64,000 nucleotides of DNA from Hydrogenoanaerobacterium saccharovorans (GTDB taxonomy: Bacteria; Bacillota; Clostridia; Oscillospirales; Ruminococcaceae). The position numbers and the translations under genes are program-made. Positions 1 through 9,204 of the stretch are shown here, one piece after another (positions within the stretch are counted from its first letter, which is position 1; every line of letters begins with the position of its first letter). The DNA lies in assembly GCF_003814745.1 (NCBI RefSeq), contig NZ_RKRD01000001.1, positions 248,001-312,000 on the forward strand. Reading direction: 5' to 3'. Below the pieces are notes generated by a model that did no database searches, had not been told where the DNA came from, and worked only from the letters and a program-made list of their open reading frames with translations.

Positions 1-1
1 C

Positions 2-643
2 GCGGTGAACGGTATAGAACGGGTTCGCCTTGGTTCGCTTGAGCCCGAGCTGCTTACCGACGATGATATTGCCCGAATGGCGGCACAGCCCAAGTTTTGC
101 CCACAGTTTCATCTGTCGCTGCAAAGCGGCTGCGACGCAACCTTAAAACGCATGAACCGCCACTATACCGGTGCAGAATACAAAGAAATTGTACAAAAGC
201 TGCGTGCTGCTTTTGATAATGCTGCTATGACTACGGATATTGTTGTGGGCTTCCCCGGCGAAACAGACGAAGAATTTGCACAGTGCATCCAATTTGCAAA
301 GGACGTTGGTTTTGCCAAAGTACACGTGTTCCCGTATTCGGTACGCGAGGGTACCCGTGCCGCAACCATGCCAAATCAAGTTACCAAAGCGGTAAAAGAA
401 GTACGCTGTGCCGCACTTTCGCGCGAGATGGAAGAGGTGCGCCGTGCATTTTTGCAAACACAAGTTGGCAAAACAGAGCAAGTGCTTTTTGAAACCACCG
501 AGACAGCGCTTGGTACCGAGGGCTATACCAAAAATTACATCCCTGTGCGCGTGCTTGCCGATACAGACATCCGCGGGCAGCTGCACAATGTAAAACTTGT
601 CTCAGTCAGCGGAGACTGTTGCATTGGAAAACTGGCAGATTAA
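2..643 (+). CDS. mtaB: tRNA N6-threonylcarbamoyladenosine methylthiotransferase MtaB, 3' part
   Basis: This is the C-terminal part of a radical-SAM methylthiotransferase of the MtaB/MiaB family, which converts t6A37 to ms2t6A37 in tRNAs. The reading frame is open to the left edge, so the N-terminal UPF0004 domain and the CxxxCxxC cluster motif lie outside the window. Visible family landmarks are GSLEP, HLSLQSGCD with NRHYT, DIVVGFPGETDEEF, and FPYSVREGT near the end of the radical-SAM barrel. A short TRAM-like tail begins near GKTEQVLFE. The MtaB assignment over MiaB or RimO rests on overall resemblance and is likely rather than certain. Confidence 0.85.
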   Translation, partial: AVNGIERVRLGSLEPELLTDDDIARMAAQPKFCPQFHLSLQSGCDATLKRMNRHYTGAEYKEIVQKLRAAFDNAAMTTDIVVGFPGETDEEFAQCIQFAKDVGFAKVHVFPYSVREGTRAATMPNQVTKAVKEVRCAALSREMEEVRRAFLQTQVGKTEQVLFETTETALGTEGYTKNYIPVRVLADTDIRGQLHNVKLVSVSGDCCIGKLAD

Positions 644-715
644 CCCCTGAATACCCTAGCTTAACCGACGGGGGATCCCCATAATATACAAAGAGTATAA
701 AATTAGGAGGTCATT

Positions 716-3700
716 ATGGCAGTCTATCGAGTTTATGTCGAGAAAAAAAGTGAGTTTGCCGTGGAAGCCCAATCGGTACGATCCGATATCCGTACCGTGT
801 TGGGGGTTGAAAGTGTAACCGGTGTGCGGCTGCTCAACCGCTACGATGTAGAGCACTTGGAACATCAGCAGTTTGAGCGCGCCAAAAACACCATCTTTGC
901 CGAACCGCAGGTTGATCTATTGTATGACTTCATACCTGAAACGAACGCACCAAACCGTATTTTTGCAGTGCAATATTTGCCCGGACAGTTTGACCAACGA
1001 GCCGATTCCTGTGCCCAGTGTATCCAGATTATGACACAGGGGGAACGGCCGATTGTAAAAACTGCCCGGGTTTTTATTTTGGCAGGCAAGATTTCGGATG
1101 AAGATTTTGCACGTATAAAAGCGTTCGTGATTAACCCTGTTGAAAGCCGCGAGGCGTCGCTCGCAGAAGAAGCAACGCTGGAAACTACCTGTAAAATCCC
1201 AACCGATGTACAGACACTGGGTGGTTTTATTGCTTACAATGAGCATGAACTAAATTGTTTTGTTGACGATTATGGTTTGGCGATGGATTTGGACGACATC
1301 AAGTTTTTGCAGGGGTACTTTCGAGATACCGAGCGCCGTGACCCTACTATCACAGAAATCCGTATGATCGATACCTATTGGTCTGACCACTGCCGACACA
1401 CCACATTTTCTACCAATATCCGCTGTGTTGAAATTGAACCAGAATACATTCTCTCAACCTTTAAAAAATATCTGAAATGCCGCGAAACTTTGTACGCAGG
1501 CAAAGACAAGCCCGTTACACTCATGGATTTAGCGGTGATTGGCGCCAAGGCACTGAAACAGCAGGGGTATTTGAATGACCTTGATGAAAGCGAGGAAATT
1601 AACGCCTGCTCGGTTCGGATTGATGTGGATGTGGACGGAGTAAACGAACCGTGGCTCTTGATGTTCAAGAACGAAACCCACAACCACCCCACCGAAATTG
1701 AGCCGTTCGGCGGTGCGGCTACCTGTTTGGGCGGCGCGATACGCGATCCGCTATCGGGGCGTAGCTATGTGTACCAGGCAATGCGCGTTACCGGTGCTGC
1801 AGACCCTACCGTACCTATTTCGCAAACCATGCAGGGCAAGCTGCCGCAGCGCAAGCTTACCACCACGGCGGCTGCGGGCTACAGCAGCTACGGCAACCAA
1901 ATTGGGTTGGCGACAGGGCATGTGGCAGAAATATACCACCCCGGTTATGCGGCAAAGCGTATGGAAATTGGTGCTGTGGTAGGCGCTGCACCTGCCAAAA
2001 ATATACGGCGTGAGCGTCCGCAGGCAGGGGATGTGGTTATTCTGCTGGGCGGCAAAACGGGGCGCGACGGCTGCGGCGGCGCAACGGGTTCTTCCAAAAC
2101 GCACACACTCGATTCTTTGGAGACATGCGGTGCTGAGGTGCAAAAGGGCAATGCACCCGAAGAACGCAAATTGCAAAGGTTGTTCCGCAACCCCGACGTG
2201 ACAAAACTGATCAAACGCTGCAACGACTTTGGTGCGGGCGGTGTTTCGGTTGCAGTGGGCGAGCTGGCAGATGGTTTGATAATCAACCTCGATGCGGTAC
2301 CAAAAAAGTATGATGGACTGGACGGCACCGAGCTTGCCATCAGCGAATCGCAGGAGCGCATGGCGGTTGTGGTAGAGGCAAGCGATGCCGAAACTTTTAT
2401 CGACGAAGCACGCAAAGAAAACCTTGATGCGGTCGTGGTTGCAAAGGTAACTGCCGAACCGCGCCTGATTATGAACTGGAACGGTAAAACCATTGTCGAT
2501 GTGTCGCGTGAGTTTTTAAACTCGAACGGTGCGAAAAAATTCACCAATGTAAAAATAGACGAACGGAAGTCACCCGTTTTAACCGCTTTATGTGGCGAAC
2601 GTTCTACCGATAAAAGCCTTGCTCGACGCTTTGAACAGGCGGTTTGCAACCTAAACATTGCGTCACAAAAAGGTTTGGTAGAGCGCTTTGACTCCACCAT
2701 AGGTGCTAACACGGTGCTGATGCCCTATGGCGGACGTTATCAGCTCACGCCCACACAGGTGATGGCTGCCAAGATACCGCTGCTGCAAGGCGAAACCACC
2801 ACTTGCTCGATGATGGCGTGGGGTTACAACCCTTACCTCAGTGAGCAAAGCCCCTACCATGGCGCACTGCTTGCCGTGGTGGAAAGTATAGCAAAACTGG
2901 TAGCGGCAGGCGGCTCTTACCACAAATGCTGGCTGACTTTTCAAGAATATTTTGGTCGAACCGGTAACGACCGGATAAGATGGGGGAAACCCTTTGCGGC
3001 GTTGCTCGGCGCGCTGGAGGCGCAGTTACAACTGCACTGTGCGGCAATTGGCGGCAAAGATTCGATGTCCGGCAGTTTTGAAAACCTCGACGTTCCGCCT
3101 ACGCTTGTATCGTTTGCGGTGAGCGCGAGTAAAACAGCCAATGTCATCAGCCCCGAGTTTAAAAAAGCGGGCAGCAAACTTTATTATCTCGCACCACAGT
3201 ACGATGAAAACGGCCTGCCTGACTTTGAAAGTGTAAAAGCCGTGTTTGACCGCGTTGAGAGCCTCATTAAAGAGAAAAAAGTGCTCTCTGCATGGGCAAG
3301 CGGCTATGGTGCGGTTGCAGAAGGCATTTTCAAAATGGCGTTGGGTAACCGCATCGGGGCAGACCTAACAAATGCACCTGCGGATATTTTGTTTACACCC
3401 TGCTACGGTTCGTTTGTGCTCGAAGCCGAGGAACCACTGGATGATGCAACGCTGCTTGGCACTACTATAGAAGGCTATGAAATAAAACTGGAAGAAGAAA
3501 CGCTCGATTTGTTTGAATTGCAGCACAAGTGGGAGCAAAAACTGGAGCGTGTTTTCCCCTGCAACGATATACCCACCCCTAAAATAACGGTACCTGCCTA
3601 TGCGTATCAAGCCAAAGAGCACAGGTCACCCGCTGTCAAAACAGCAGTTCCGCGTGTGCTTATCCCTGTGTTCCCCGGTACCAACTGCGAGTACGACACT

Positions 3701-4447
3701 GCCAAAGCCTTTGAAAAGGCGGGTGCGAAAGCTGATATCTTTATTATCCGCAACTTATCCTCCGCAGAGATTGAAGCCTCGGTCGCGGCGTTTGCAGAAA
3801 AGATTACGCAATCAAACATCATTGCCATTCCGGGCGGATTCAGTGGCGGCGACGAGCCGGATGGTTCGGGCAAGTTTATCACTGCATTTTTCCGCAACCC
3901 GCGCATTACCGAAAATGTTCACGAACTGCTGAAAGTACGCGATGGCTTGATGTGCGGTATCTGCAATGGCTTTCAGGCACTGATCAAGCTTGGGTTGGTG
4001 CCCTACGGCGAAATTGTAGATGCTGCCGCCGACAGCCCCACACTTACCTATAATGTCATCGGTCGCCACCAAAGTATGTTGGTGCGTACCCGTATTGCCA
4101 GCAATAAATCGCCGTGGCTGATGTACAGCAAGGTGGGCGACGTGCATACAACGGCTGTTTCGCACGGCGAGGGGCGGTTTGTAGCAGGAGCCGAGTTGAT
4201 TGAACAGCTTGCGGTGAACGGGCAGATTGCAACGCAGTATGTCGACCTGGGCGGTAACCCCACCATGGATATTCGCTTTAACCCCAACGGCTCTGCGGCT
4301 GCGATAGAGGGCATTACCTCGCCCGATGGCAGAGTGTTTGGCAAGATGGCACATTCCGAGCGTTGGGCAGACAGTTTATACCTCAACGTGGATGGTGAAA
4401 AAGACAACGGCATGTTCCGTGGTGCGGTGGATTATTTCCGCAGGTGA
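716..4447 (+). CDS. purL: Phosphoribosylformylglycinamidine synthase, single-chain PurL
   Basis: FGAM synthase performs the ATP- and glutamine-dependent fourth step of de novo purine synthesis in the cytoplasm. At 1,243 residues it is the long form, with the synthetase (PurL) and glutaminase (PurQ) parts in one chain. The synthetase core shows ETHNHPTEIEPFGGAAT followed by LGGAIRD. The glutaminase end shows FPGTNCEYD, GGFSGGDEP and CGICNGFQAL, whose second Cys (about residue 1083) is the expected nucleophile. The ATG follows AGGAGG at 706-711 with good spacing. The gene stands alone, without other pur genes nearby, and is closed by a strong terminator at 4472. Confidence 0.96.
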   Translation: MAVYRVYVEKKSEFAVEAQSVRSDIRTVLGVESVTGVRLLNRYDVEHLEHQQFERAKNTIFAEPQVDLLYDFIPETNAPNRIFAVQYLPGQFDQRADSCAQCIQIMTQGERPIVKTARVFILAGKISDEDFARIKAFVINPVESREASLAEEATLETTCKIPTDVQTLGGFIAYNEHELNCFVDDYGLAMDLDDIKFLQGYFRDTERRDPTITEIRMIDTYWSDHCRHTTFSTNIRCVEIEPEYILSTFKKYLKCRETLYAGKDKPVTLMDLAVIGAKALKQQGYLNDLDESEEINACSVRIDVDVDGVNEPWLLMFKNETHNHPTEIEPFGGAATCLGGAIRDPLSGRSYVYQAMRVTGAADPTVPISQTMQGKLPQRKLTTTAAAGYSSYGNQIGLATGHVAEIYHPGYAAKRMEIGAVVGAAPAKNIRRERPQAGDVVILLGGKTGRDGCGGATGSSKTHTLDSLETCGAEVQKGNAPEERKLQRLFRNPDVTKLIKRCNDFGAGGVSVAVGELADGLIINLDAVPKKYDGLDGTELAISESQERMAVVVEASDAETFIDEARKENLDAVVVAKVTAEPRLIMNWNGKTIVDVSREFLNSNGAKKFTNVKIDERKSPVLTALCGERSTDKSLARRFEQAVCNLNIASQKGLVERFDSTIGANTVLMPYGGRYQLTPTQVMAAKIPLLQGETTTCSMMAWGYNPYLSEQSPYHGALLAVVESIAKLVAAGGSYHKCWLTFQEYFGRTGNDRIRWGKPFAALLGALEAQLQLHCAAIGGKDSMSGSFENLDVPPTLVSFAVSASKTANVISPEFKKAGSKLYYLAPQYDENGLPDFESVKAVFDRVESLIKEKKVLSAWASGYGAVAEGIFKMALGNRIGADLTNAPADILFTPCYGSFVLEAEEPLDDATLLGTTIEGYEIKLEEETLDLFELQHKWEQKLERVFPCNDIPTPKITVPAYAYQAKEHRSPAVKTAVPRVLIPVFPGTNCEYDTAKAFEKAGAKADIFIIRNLSSAEIEASVAAFAEKITQSNIIAIPGGFSGGDEPDGSGKFITAFFRNPRITENVHELLKVRDGLMCGICNGFQALIKLGLVPYGEIVDAAADSPTLTYNVIGRHQSMLVRTRIASNKSPWLMYSKVGDVHTTAVSHGEGRFVAGAELIEQLAVNGQIATQYVDLGGNPTMDIRFNPNGSAAAIEGITSPDGRVFGKMAHSERWADSLYLNVDGEKDNGMFRGAVDYFRR

Positions 4448-4471
4448 CAGGGCAACGCGAAATCATAATAG

Positions 4472-4508
4472 AAAAAGGAGTCTCAATCGGTTTGAGGCTC
4501 CTTTCTTG
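4472..4508 (+). terminator. Rho-independent terminator after purL
   Basis: An inverted repeat, AAAGGAGTCTCAA pairing with TTGAGGCTCCTTT around a TCGG-type loop with one G-T pair, ends in a T-rich stretch. It lies between purL and the next gene on the same strand. Confidence 0.8.
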
Positions 4509-4562
4509 TATTCAAAATCAAATTGTGCTATTCTAGTCAAATAAAAAGGGGGGCTTGGCACT

Positions 4563-5258
4563 ATGAGCTTACAAAAGGAGTTAAAACAATATTTACTGGA
4601 ACAGGGAGTATCCGATGTGGGCTTTGGGCATGCTGCCGATGAGCCTTGTGATTTTATGGGCGGGTGCGGGTATTTTGTTAGCCTGGTGGTAAAGCTTTCG
4701 GATGCGATTGTGGAGGAAATTACCACAGAGCCCACCCACACCTACTTTAACCATTACCGCAGCGTCAATGCTTTTCTTGACCAAATGCTTTTAAAAACAG
4801 GGTTGTTTCTTGACCATGCGGGATATCGCTACATCACGGTTGCCGCTTCACAATCCATCAATAAAGACGGGTGGAACTACGATGGACGATACTCTCATAA
4901 AAAAGCGGCATGTTTGGCGGGGCTTGGCACCATCGGTAAAAGCTCGTTGTTTTTACACAGGCAGTACGGTGCGCGTGTCCGCTTGGGCACCATCTTTACC
5001 GATTGTGTGTTTGAAACAGAGCAGGCTGAACCGGTGTCGTTGTGTGGCGCATGCAGGTTGTGTGTGGATGCGTGCCCTTCGGGCGCAATACTCGGCGGAG
5101 AATGGCACGTGGGTACCGAGCGCAAAGAGATTTTTAACCCCGAAAAATGCAGCCGGCACATGAAGGATAAGTACAAGCACATTGGGCGCGGTGCGGTGTG
5201 CGGCATTTGTATGAAGGTTTGCCCACGGGCGAAGAACAACCGTGAGCGGGTATTATAG
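4563..5258 (+). CDS. QueG-like double-cluster iron-sulfur protein
   Basis: This 231-residue cytoplasmic protein resembles the iron-sulfur half of epoxyqueuosine reductase (QueG) and related B12-type reductases. It carries two ferredoxin-like cluster motifs. The first is CGACRLCVDACPSGA (about residues 160-174). The second is spread over NPEKC and VCGICMKVCPRAK near the C-terminus. A central GLGTIGKSSLF segment is also typical of the family. It is much shorter than QueG (about 340-390 residues), so the full cobalamin-binding reductase is not present, and calling it queG would overreach. Substrate unknown. Confidence 0.75.
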   Translation: MSLQKELKQYLLEQGVSDVGFGHAADEPCDFMGGCGYFVSLVVKLSDAIVEEITTEPTHTYFNHYRSVNAFLDQMLLKTGLFLDHAGYRYITVAASQSINKDGWNYDGRYSHKKAACLAGLGTIGKSSLFLHRQYGARVRLGTIFTDCVFETEQAEPVSLCGACRLCVDACPSGAILGGEWHVGTERKEIFNPEKCSRHMKDKYKHIGRGAVCGICMKVCPRAKNNRERVL

Positions 5259-5328
5259 GATAAAAACCGCCTTATGTTGAACCATAAACTACAGGCGAGG
5301 GTACTAAAACCAACGTATCGTCCTATGA

Positions 5329-5372
5329 AAAAATGCGAGCGTTGTCCTAGTAGGGCAACGCTCGCATTTTGT
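5329..5372. terminator. Bidirectional terminator between convergent genes
   Basis: A 15-bp perfect stem, AAAATGCGAGCGTTG with CAACGCTCGCATTTT, is flanked by A- and T-runs. It can therefore stop the QueG-like gene from the left and the phosphatase gene arriving from the right. Confidence 0.85.
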
Positions 5373-5471
5373 TGCAAAACGATACAACCAATGGTAGTTA
5401 TATATAAAAAAATAACAAATGGTATTTTACAGGTGCTGCCTGTTAACGAAGCCTTTTGTGCAAAGTGTTCT

Positions 5472-6644
5472 TTAAAAATACTCCACTACGGTTTTTTTGC
5501 CTGTTTTTTCAAGCTCTGCGGCAAGCTCTTTGATGAGGTTGAGCTTTAACCCGAGCGAAACAGGCATTCCGGGGTTTTGGTGTGCGGGGTTGAGCGCACG
5601 CCCCACCAAAAAGTGCACCTCGGTGCTGTCTTGCAGCAGCAGCTTTGTCAGTTCAGATGCACCGTCTTTTTTGTTAAGCGAGTACATATCCCAACTTTCG
5701 CTGTCCGCTTCGTTCATATTTTTAATGATGTCCAGACATTTACCGAGTGTAAGCACCCCTTCGGTAACAAGGTCGATGCCGGGAATGTGCGCAGTGGGGG
5801 GAATAGCGGGGTTTTCGTAGTCCAGCATCACCTCCAGTTCTCTGCCTGTTACACGGCTGACGATTTGAGAGGTGGTACCACCGCATACTACCTTTAAACC
5901 GCCCGAAAACATCAGCTTGTCAACAACCACTTTATCCAATTCGGGGTTCATTGGGGGCCCTACCATTACATAAGCAGGGCGGCTTGGTTTAAAGCGAAGG
6001 GTGCATACAGTAGAGTCGTCGCCCGGTTTGCCCATGTACAGTGTGTTTACCGCGCTGAGCAGCTTGCGGCATACAACGATGGGAGCCATATCGGGGGTGA
6101 AATTTTCTTCAATGTATTTTACGATATTATCGTACTGCCAGCCGAGATCGAGCAGTGCGCCTACTCCCGCATGCACGACACCGTCCGAAAAGGTAATCAG
6201 CGTATCGCCGATATTGGCATAAAAATCGCTGATGTATACAATTTTGCCGCCGATTTCTTGCTCGGTACGGCTGATATGAGTCATTGTATCTCCCTTAAAA
6301 TAAACCAGGCTGGGGTTATCGAACTCTGCAATACGAACATGTCCGTTATTGCTGATGTTAATGATAGTAAAAGTGGAGTATGCAATGCCGCGCTCGCTGC
6401 ATACAGGCAAGGTACTGGCAATGGTTTCTACTGCATCTTTTAAACGGGCACCGCTGCCCAGCATGGTGGCAATAATCTTGCTGGTAAGGGTAGACAAAAT
6501 ATTTGCTTTTACGCCGCTGCCCAACCCGTCTGCCAGCACAACGATAAAACCATGGTCGTTGCGTATAAACTCCACCTTATCGCCGCATAGTTCTTCGCCG
6601 TAATGGTTTAAACTTTCATAAGCAGCGTCTATAAATAAATCCAT
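5472..6644 (-). CDS. SpoIIE-family PP2C-type protein phosphatase of the sensory hydrogenase operon
   Basis: This is predicted to be a metal-dependent serine/threonine protein phosphatase of the SpoIIE/PPM type, 390 residues and cytoplasmic. Landmarks are VVLADGLGSG near the N-terminus and LITFSDGVVHAG followed by GDDSTVCTL, which supply the metal-binding aspartates. The last third is not part of the PP2C core; it is an extra alpha/beta-looking domain I do not recognise. I start at the ATG at 6644 because GGAG lies 9 bp upstream; an ATG 21 bp further out has no ribosome site. It follows the PAS-linked hydrogenase by 64 bp, the gene order expected of a hydrogen- or redox-sensing module. Its target is unknown. 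Confidence 0.82.
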   Translation of the reverse strand: MDLFIDAAYESLNHYGEELCGDKVEFIRNDHGFIVVLADGLGSGVKANILSTLTSKIIATMLGSGARLKDAVETIASTLPVCSERGIAYSTFTIINISNNGHVRIAEFDNPSLVYFKGDTMTHISRTEQEIGGKIVYISDFYANIGDTLITFSDGVVHAGVGALLDLGWQYDNIVKYIEENFTPDMAPIVVCRKLLSAVNTLYMGKPGDDSTVCTLRFKPSRPAYVMVGPPMNPELDKVVVDKLMFSGGLKVVCGGTTSQIVSRVTGRELEVMLDYENPAIPPTAHIPGIDLVTEGVLTLGKCLDIIKNMNEADSESWDMYSLNKKDGASELTKLLLQDSTEVHFLVGRALNPAHQNPGMPVSLGLKLNLIKELAAELEKTGKKTVVEYF

Positions 6645-6708
6645 GTATCGCTTCTCCAATTTCATAAAGACTGTAATTTAACCAATATACAGGCAGGTTT
6701 TACAGATA

Positions 6709-8418
6709 TTATCTGGGGGTATTGCCTGCTTCGCCGCTCATGGAACGTTTTAAGTTGGTGAGGGCAACTTTGGTTTCGGCGGTGGTTTCACCCAACAGGC
6801 TTGCAATCTCTTGTGCCACACGCATCTGCTTATCGATTACCTGCTGTGCGGTATCAATGGTATGGGCGCGCAATTGCGCAAGCTCATTCTGCCGCTTCTC
6901 TTCATCCGAAATATCCTTTACAAATGCCAAATACATATTATGTTCTCGTATATAAATATAAGTTTCTTCCACAGAGTGGTTGTTACTGAATAACCGCGCC
7001 TTTTTGCTTACCGCCTTGCCGGTTTTTTTGGCTTCATCAAAAGCAGTTTCGCCGTAAAACTCCGGTATGGGCATATTCATAATCTCTGCACGTGAAACGC
7101 GGAACATTTCCTCGGCATTGGGGTTGAGCTCTTGCACTAGCAGTTCGTGGTCAAAAGCAATGATTGCGTTGGGGGAATGTTCCATTACCATGTTGCTCAT
7201 ATTTTCGGCTCGCTCACGGAAGAAAGGCAAGCACATATTAATATCCGCTTTGCCCTGATACACCGCAATTGCCTTGGCACGGCAGTTGGGGTATCCGCAG
7301 CTGCCGCAGTTGAGTTCTTGCTCGGGGGTATATTTGCCGATGCGGGCAAGAATTTTTTTGATGTCCTCCTCGCTGGGAATGGGAGCTTTGTCTGCACGGT
7401 TTGCGAACACACGCGGATGAGGAAACTGTGTTGCCGCAGTGGGCGCACAGATGTCATCATGGCTGAGGGGGCGGTCGGTAATACGTTCTTCCAGCAGCAT
7501 AGAGCGCTTTCCGCCCATCCTCATAATCGGGCCGCCGAGGCAGCTGCCCGCACAAATATTTGCCTCGACAAATACGTTTTCCAACTCGCCGTTTTTCATG
7601 GCATCAAACAACTCAATACAACGAAAAATACCGTCTACTGCCATAGGCCGGTACTTGCCGAATTGCTCCGATGGGATGGTAGCGAGGATGCCTCGCGGTT
7701 TGGGATACAGACGTGACTTTCTGTTTTTAACACCAAGTGCATCTTGGTCTATCGTGCCGAGGGTGATGTTTTCTTCTCTGAGCCAGCGGTCGAGTGATGA
7801 AAAAGTAAGCGCTTGATTTACCAAGCCGCCTGCAAGCGGATCGGCAGCTTCATCTTTTTTAGAGAGGCAGGGCCCGACAAACACCACTTTAATATCGCCG
7901 TAGGTTTCGCGCATCAAGCGGGCATGTGCCATCATAGGCGAAGAGACAGGTGACAGCGCCTTAATCAGCTCCGGATATTTGCGTTCAATCAGCATCACCA
8001 CAGAAGAGCATGCCGTACCAATGATGTTTTTCATCGAGCCTGTTTTCATCAGTTCAGCGTATTCGCGCGATGTTTCGGCTGCACCAATTGCGGTTTCTTC
8101 CACACCCGCAAACCCCAGCTTTTTCAGTGCATCGCTGATGGCACCGAACTCATCGGTATCGTACCAGCCTTGCCACGAAGGCGCAATCGAAGCGTATACC
8201 GGCTTGCCCGATTCAATCAACGCTTTCACAGCATCTACGTCGTTGCGGATATATTTTGCATTTTGCGGGCAGCACTGTACACAAATACCGCACAAAATAC
8301 ACTCTTTATCTATTATTTTGGCGCGTCCGTCTTTAAAAGCAATTGCCTTGATGGGGCACTCTCGGATGCATTTATAGCAATTTTGGCAGTTCGTGGGGTT
8401 CAGTTCGATGACGCTCAT
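6709..8418 (-). CDS. hydS: Sensory-type [FeFe]-hydrogenase with PAS domain (HydS-like)
   Basis: A 569-residue putative H2/redox sensor. Order of domains: a two-cluster ferredoxin region (Cys-rich, residues 11-50), an H-cluster domain (about 75-300), a CGSCGYPNC iron-sulfur motif (371-379), a PAS domain (about 405-505) and a helical tail. The H-cluster motifs are degenerate: L1 reads GTACSSV (134-140) instead of TSCCPxW, L2 is VGPCLSKKDEA, and L3 is NICAGSCLGGP. Aligned this way, the proton-relay Cys of catalytic enzymes is Ala, as reported for sensory hydrogenases such as Thermotoga HydS. The ATG at 8418 has GGAGG upstream. The neighbouring phosphatase is the probable output. Confidence 0.88.
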   Translation of the reverse strand: MSVIELNPTNCQNCYKCIRECPIKAIAFKDGRAKIIDKECILCGICVQCCPQNAKYIRNDVDAVKALIESGKPVYASIAPSWQGWYDTDEFGAISDALKKLGFAGVEETAIGAAETSREYAELMKTGSMKNIIGTACSSVVMLIERKYPELIKALSPVSSPMMAHARLMRETYGDIKVVFVGPCLSKKDEAADPLAGGLVNQALTFSSLDRWLREENITLGTIDQDALGVKNRKSRLYPKPRGILATIPSEQFGKYRPMAVDGIFRCIELFDAMKNGELENVFVEANICAGSCLGGPIMRMGGKRSMLLEERITDRPLSHDDICAPTAATQFPHPRVFANRADKAPIPSEEDIKKILARIGKYTPEQELNCGSCGYPNCRAKAIAVYQGKADINMCLPFFRERAENMSNMVMEHSPNAIIAFDHELLVQELNPNAEEMFRVSRAEIMNMPIPEFYGETAFDEAKKTGKAVSKKARLFSNNHSVEETYIYIREHNMYLAFVKDISDEEKRQNELAQLRAHTIDTAQQVIDKQMRVAQEIASLLGETTAETKVALTNLKRSMSGEAGNTPR

Positions 8419-8437
8419 AGCAACCTCCATTTAACTG

Positions 8438-8473
8438 TAAAAACGGCGGCATAATACGAGCTGCCGTTTTACG
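8438..8473 (-). other. Intergenic hairpin inside the hydS operon
   Basis: AAAACGGC and GCCGTTTT form a stem between the small ferredoxin gene and hydS. It may act as a weak terminator or mRNA-processing site that sets the ratio of the two products; this is inference. Confidence 0.5.
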
Positions 8474-8477
8474 GTTA

Positions 8478-8747
8478 TCACTTATTGTATTCCTCCGAGG
8501 TTTTTACCAAGGGGTATATTTTTTCGTAAAATACCTGTTCTGCATTGGCAAATCCTACATTATCCACAGGTTCACCTGCCACTGTAATGGCAATGCCGTT
8601 TAGGCAGTGCCCCATGCAAAACGCAGCTTTCAGTTTGACAGTTTCTTCAAGATGATTGCGTTTGATAAGTTCGGTAAAAGTTTTAATTACCTGATATGAG
8701 CCGCGCATATGGCACGAGCTGCCTACGCATACACTTACTTCAACCAT
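8478..8747 (-). CDS. Thioredoxin-fold [2Fe-2S] ferredoxin (NuoE/HydC-like)
   Basis: This 89-residue protein has the four-cysteine pattern of the NuoE C-terminal domain: C7 and C12 (CVGSSC) and C44 and C48 (CMGHC). It should bind one [2Fe-2S] cluster and hand electrons to, or sense the redox state for, the sensory hydrogenase encoded 60 bp downstream. It is the first gene of the leftward operon and has a GAAAGG-type ribosome site. It lacks the N-terminal helical bundle of full NuoE, so it is a stand-alone ferredoxin. Confidence 0.85.
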   Translation of the reverse strand: MVEVSVCVGSSCHMRGSYQVIKTFTELIKRNHLEETVKLKAAFCMGHCLNGIAITVAGEPVDNVGFANAEQVFYEKIYPLVKTSEEYNK

Positions 8748-8954
8748 AAAGCCTGCATCCTTTCAAATTAAAGCAATGAATACTATTTCGCATTTAAAAA
8801 AGCTTCTAAATCTTTTTTAAAACACTGCTGTCACAGTGTGCCGCGAAAGCAGCAGCGCGTAGTATTGTACAACATTTGCTTTTAGCCGTATTTTACACAA
8901 ACTAATTAAAACATACTGTATTTTTAATTGCAAGTAGTATAAAGGAACACTGAA

Positions 8955-9005
8955 TTGTTAAAAAAATATCAATGTTATTATACACCACCAACTGCTTTAT
9001 TTCAA
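8955..9005 (-). promoter_or_regulatory. Promoter of the hydS operon with a possible Rex-type site
   Basis: On the minus strand, TTGAAA (9005-9000), a 17-bp spacer and TATAAT (8982-8977) form a near-consensus sigma-A promoter. Just downstream, at the expected start of transcription, 8955-8972 reads TTGTTAA-N4-ATATCAA on the plus strand. This is two mismatches from the palindrome bound by the NADH sensor Rex in clostridia. The promoter call is solid; the Rex call is tentative. Confidence 0.65.
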
Positions 9006-9093
9006 TAGGAAAACGATAGTTTCAAAAGCTTTTTCAAGTGGTTTTTAGCAGAATTTTATCTAATTTTGAGACCAGAGTTTTTTCTGTGAAAGG

Positions 9094-9150
9094 TTGACTT
9101 GTTTTGTGCAATTTACTATAATAACATTAGTGTTGTTAAATTTATGACGA
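9094..9150 (+). promoter_or_regulatory. Promoter of the ferredoxin-hydrogenase pair
   Basis: TTGACT (9094-9099), a 17-bp spacer and TATAAT (9117-9122) match sigma-A consensus and face the rightward hydrogenase genes. A TTGTTAA half-site at 9133-9139 occupies the same place after the -10 box as in the divergent promoter. Its second half is poor. The rest of the 457-bp divergent gap (8748-9204) shows nothing else recognisable. Confidence 0.7.
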
Positions 9151-9204
9151 ATAGTTGTCTATGTATCGTAACTTAATATGTGTGAAAGGGGACAGCTTGT
9201 TACC

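Noticed and set aside
1945..2712. Long open frame opposite purL (255 residues)
   Set aside because: It is fully antisense to strongly conserved purL codons, is Ser/Ala-rich without any motif, and has no ribosome site.
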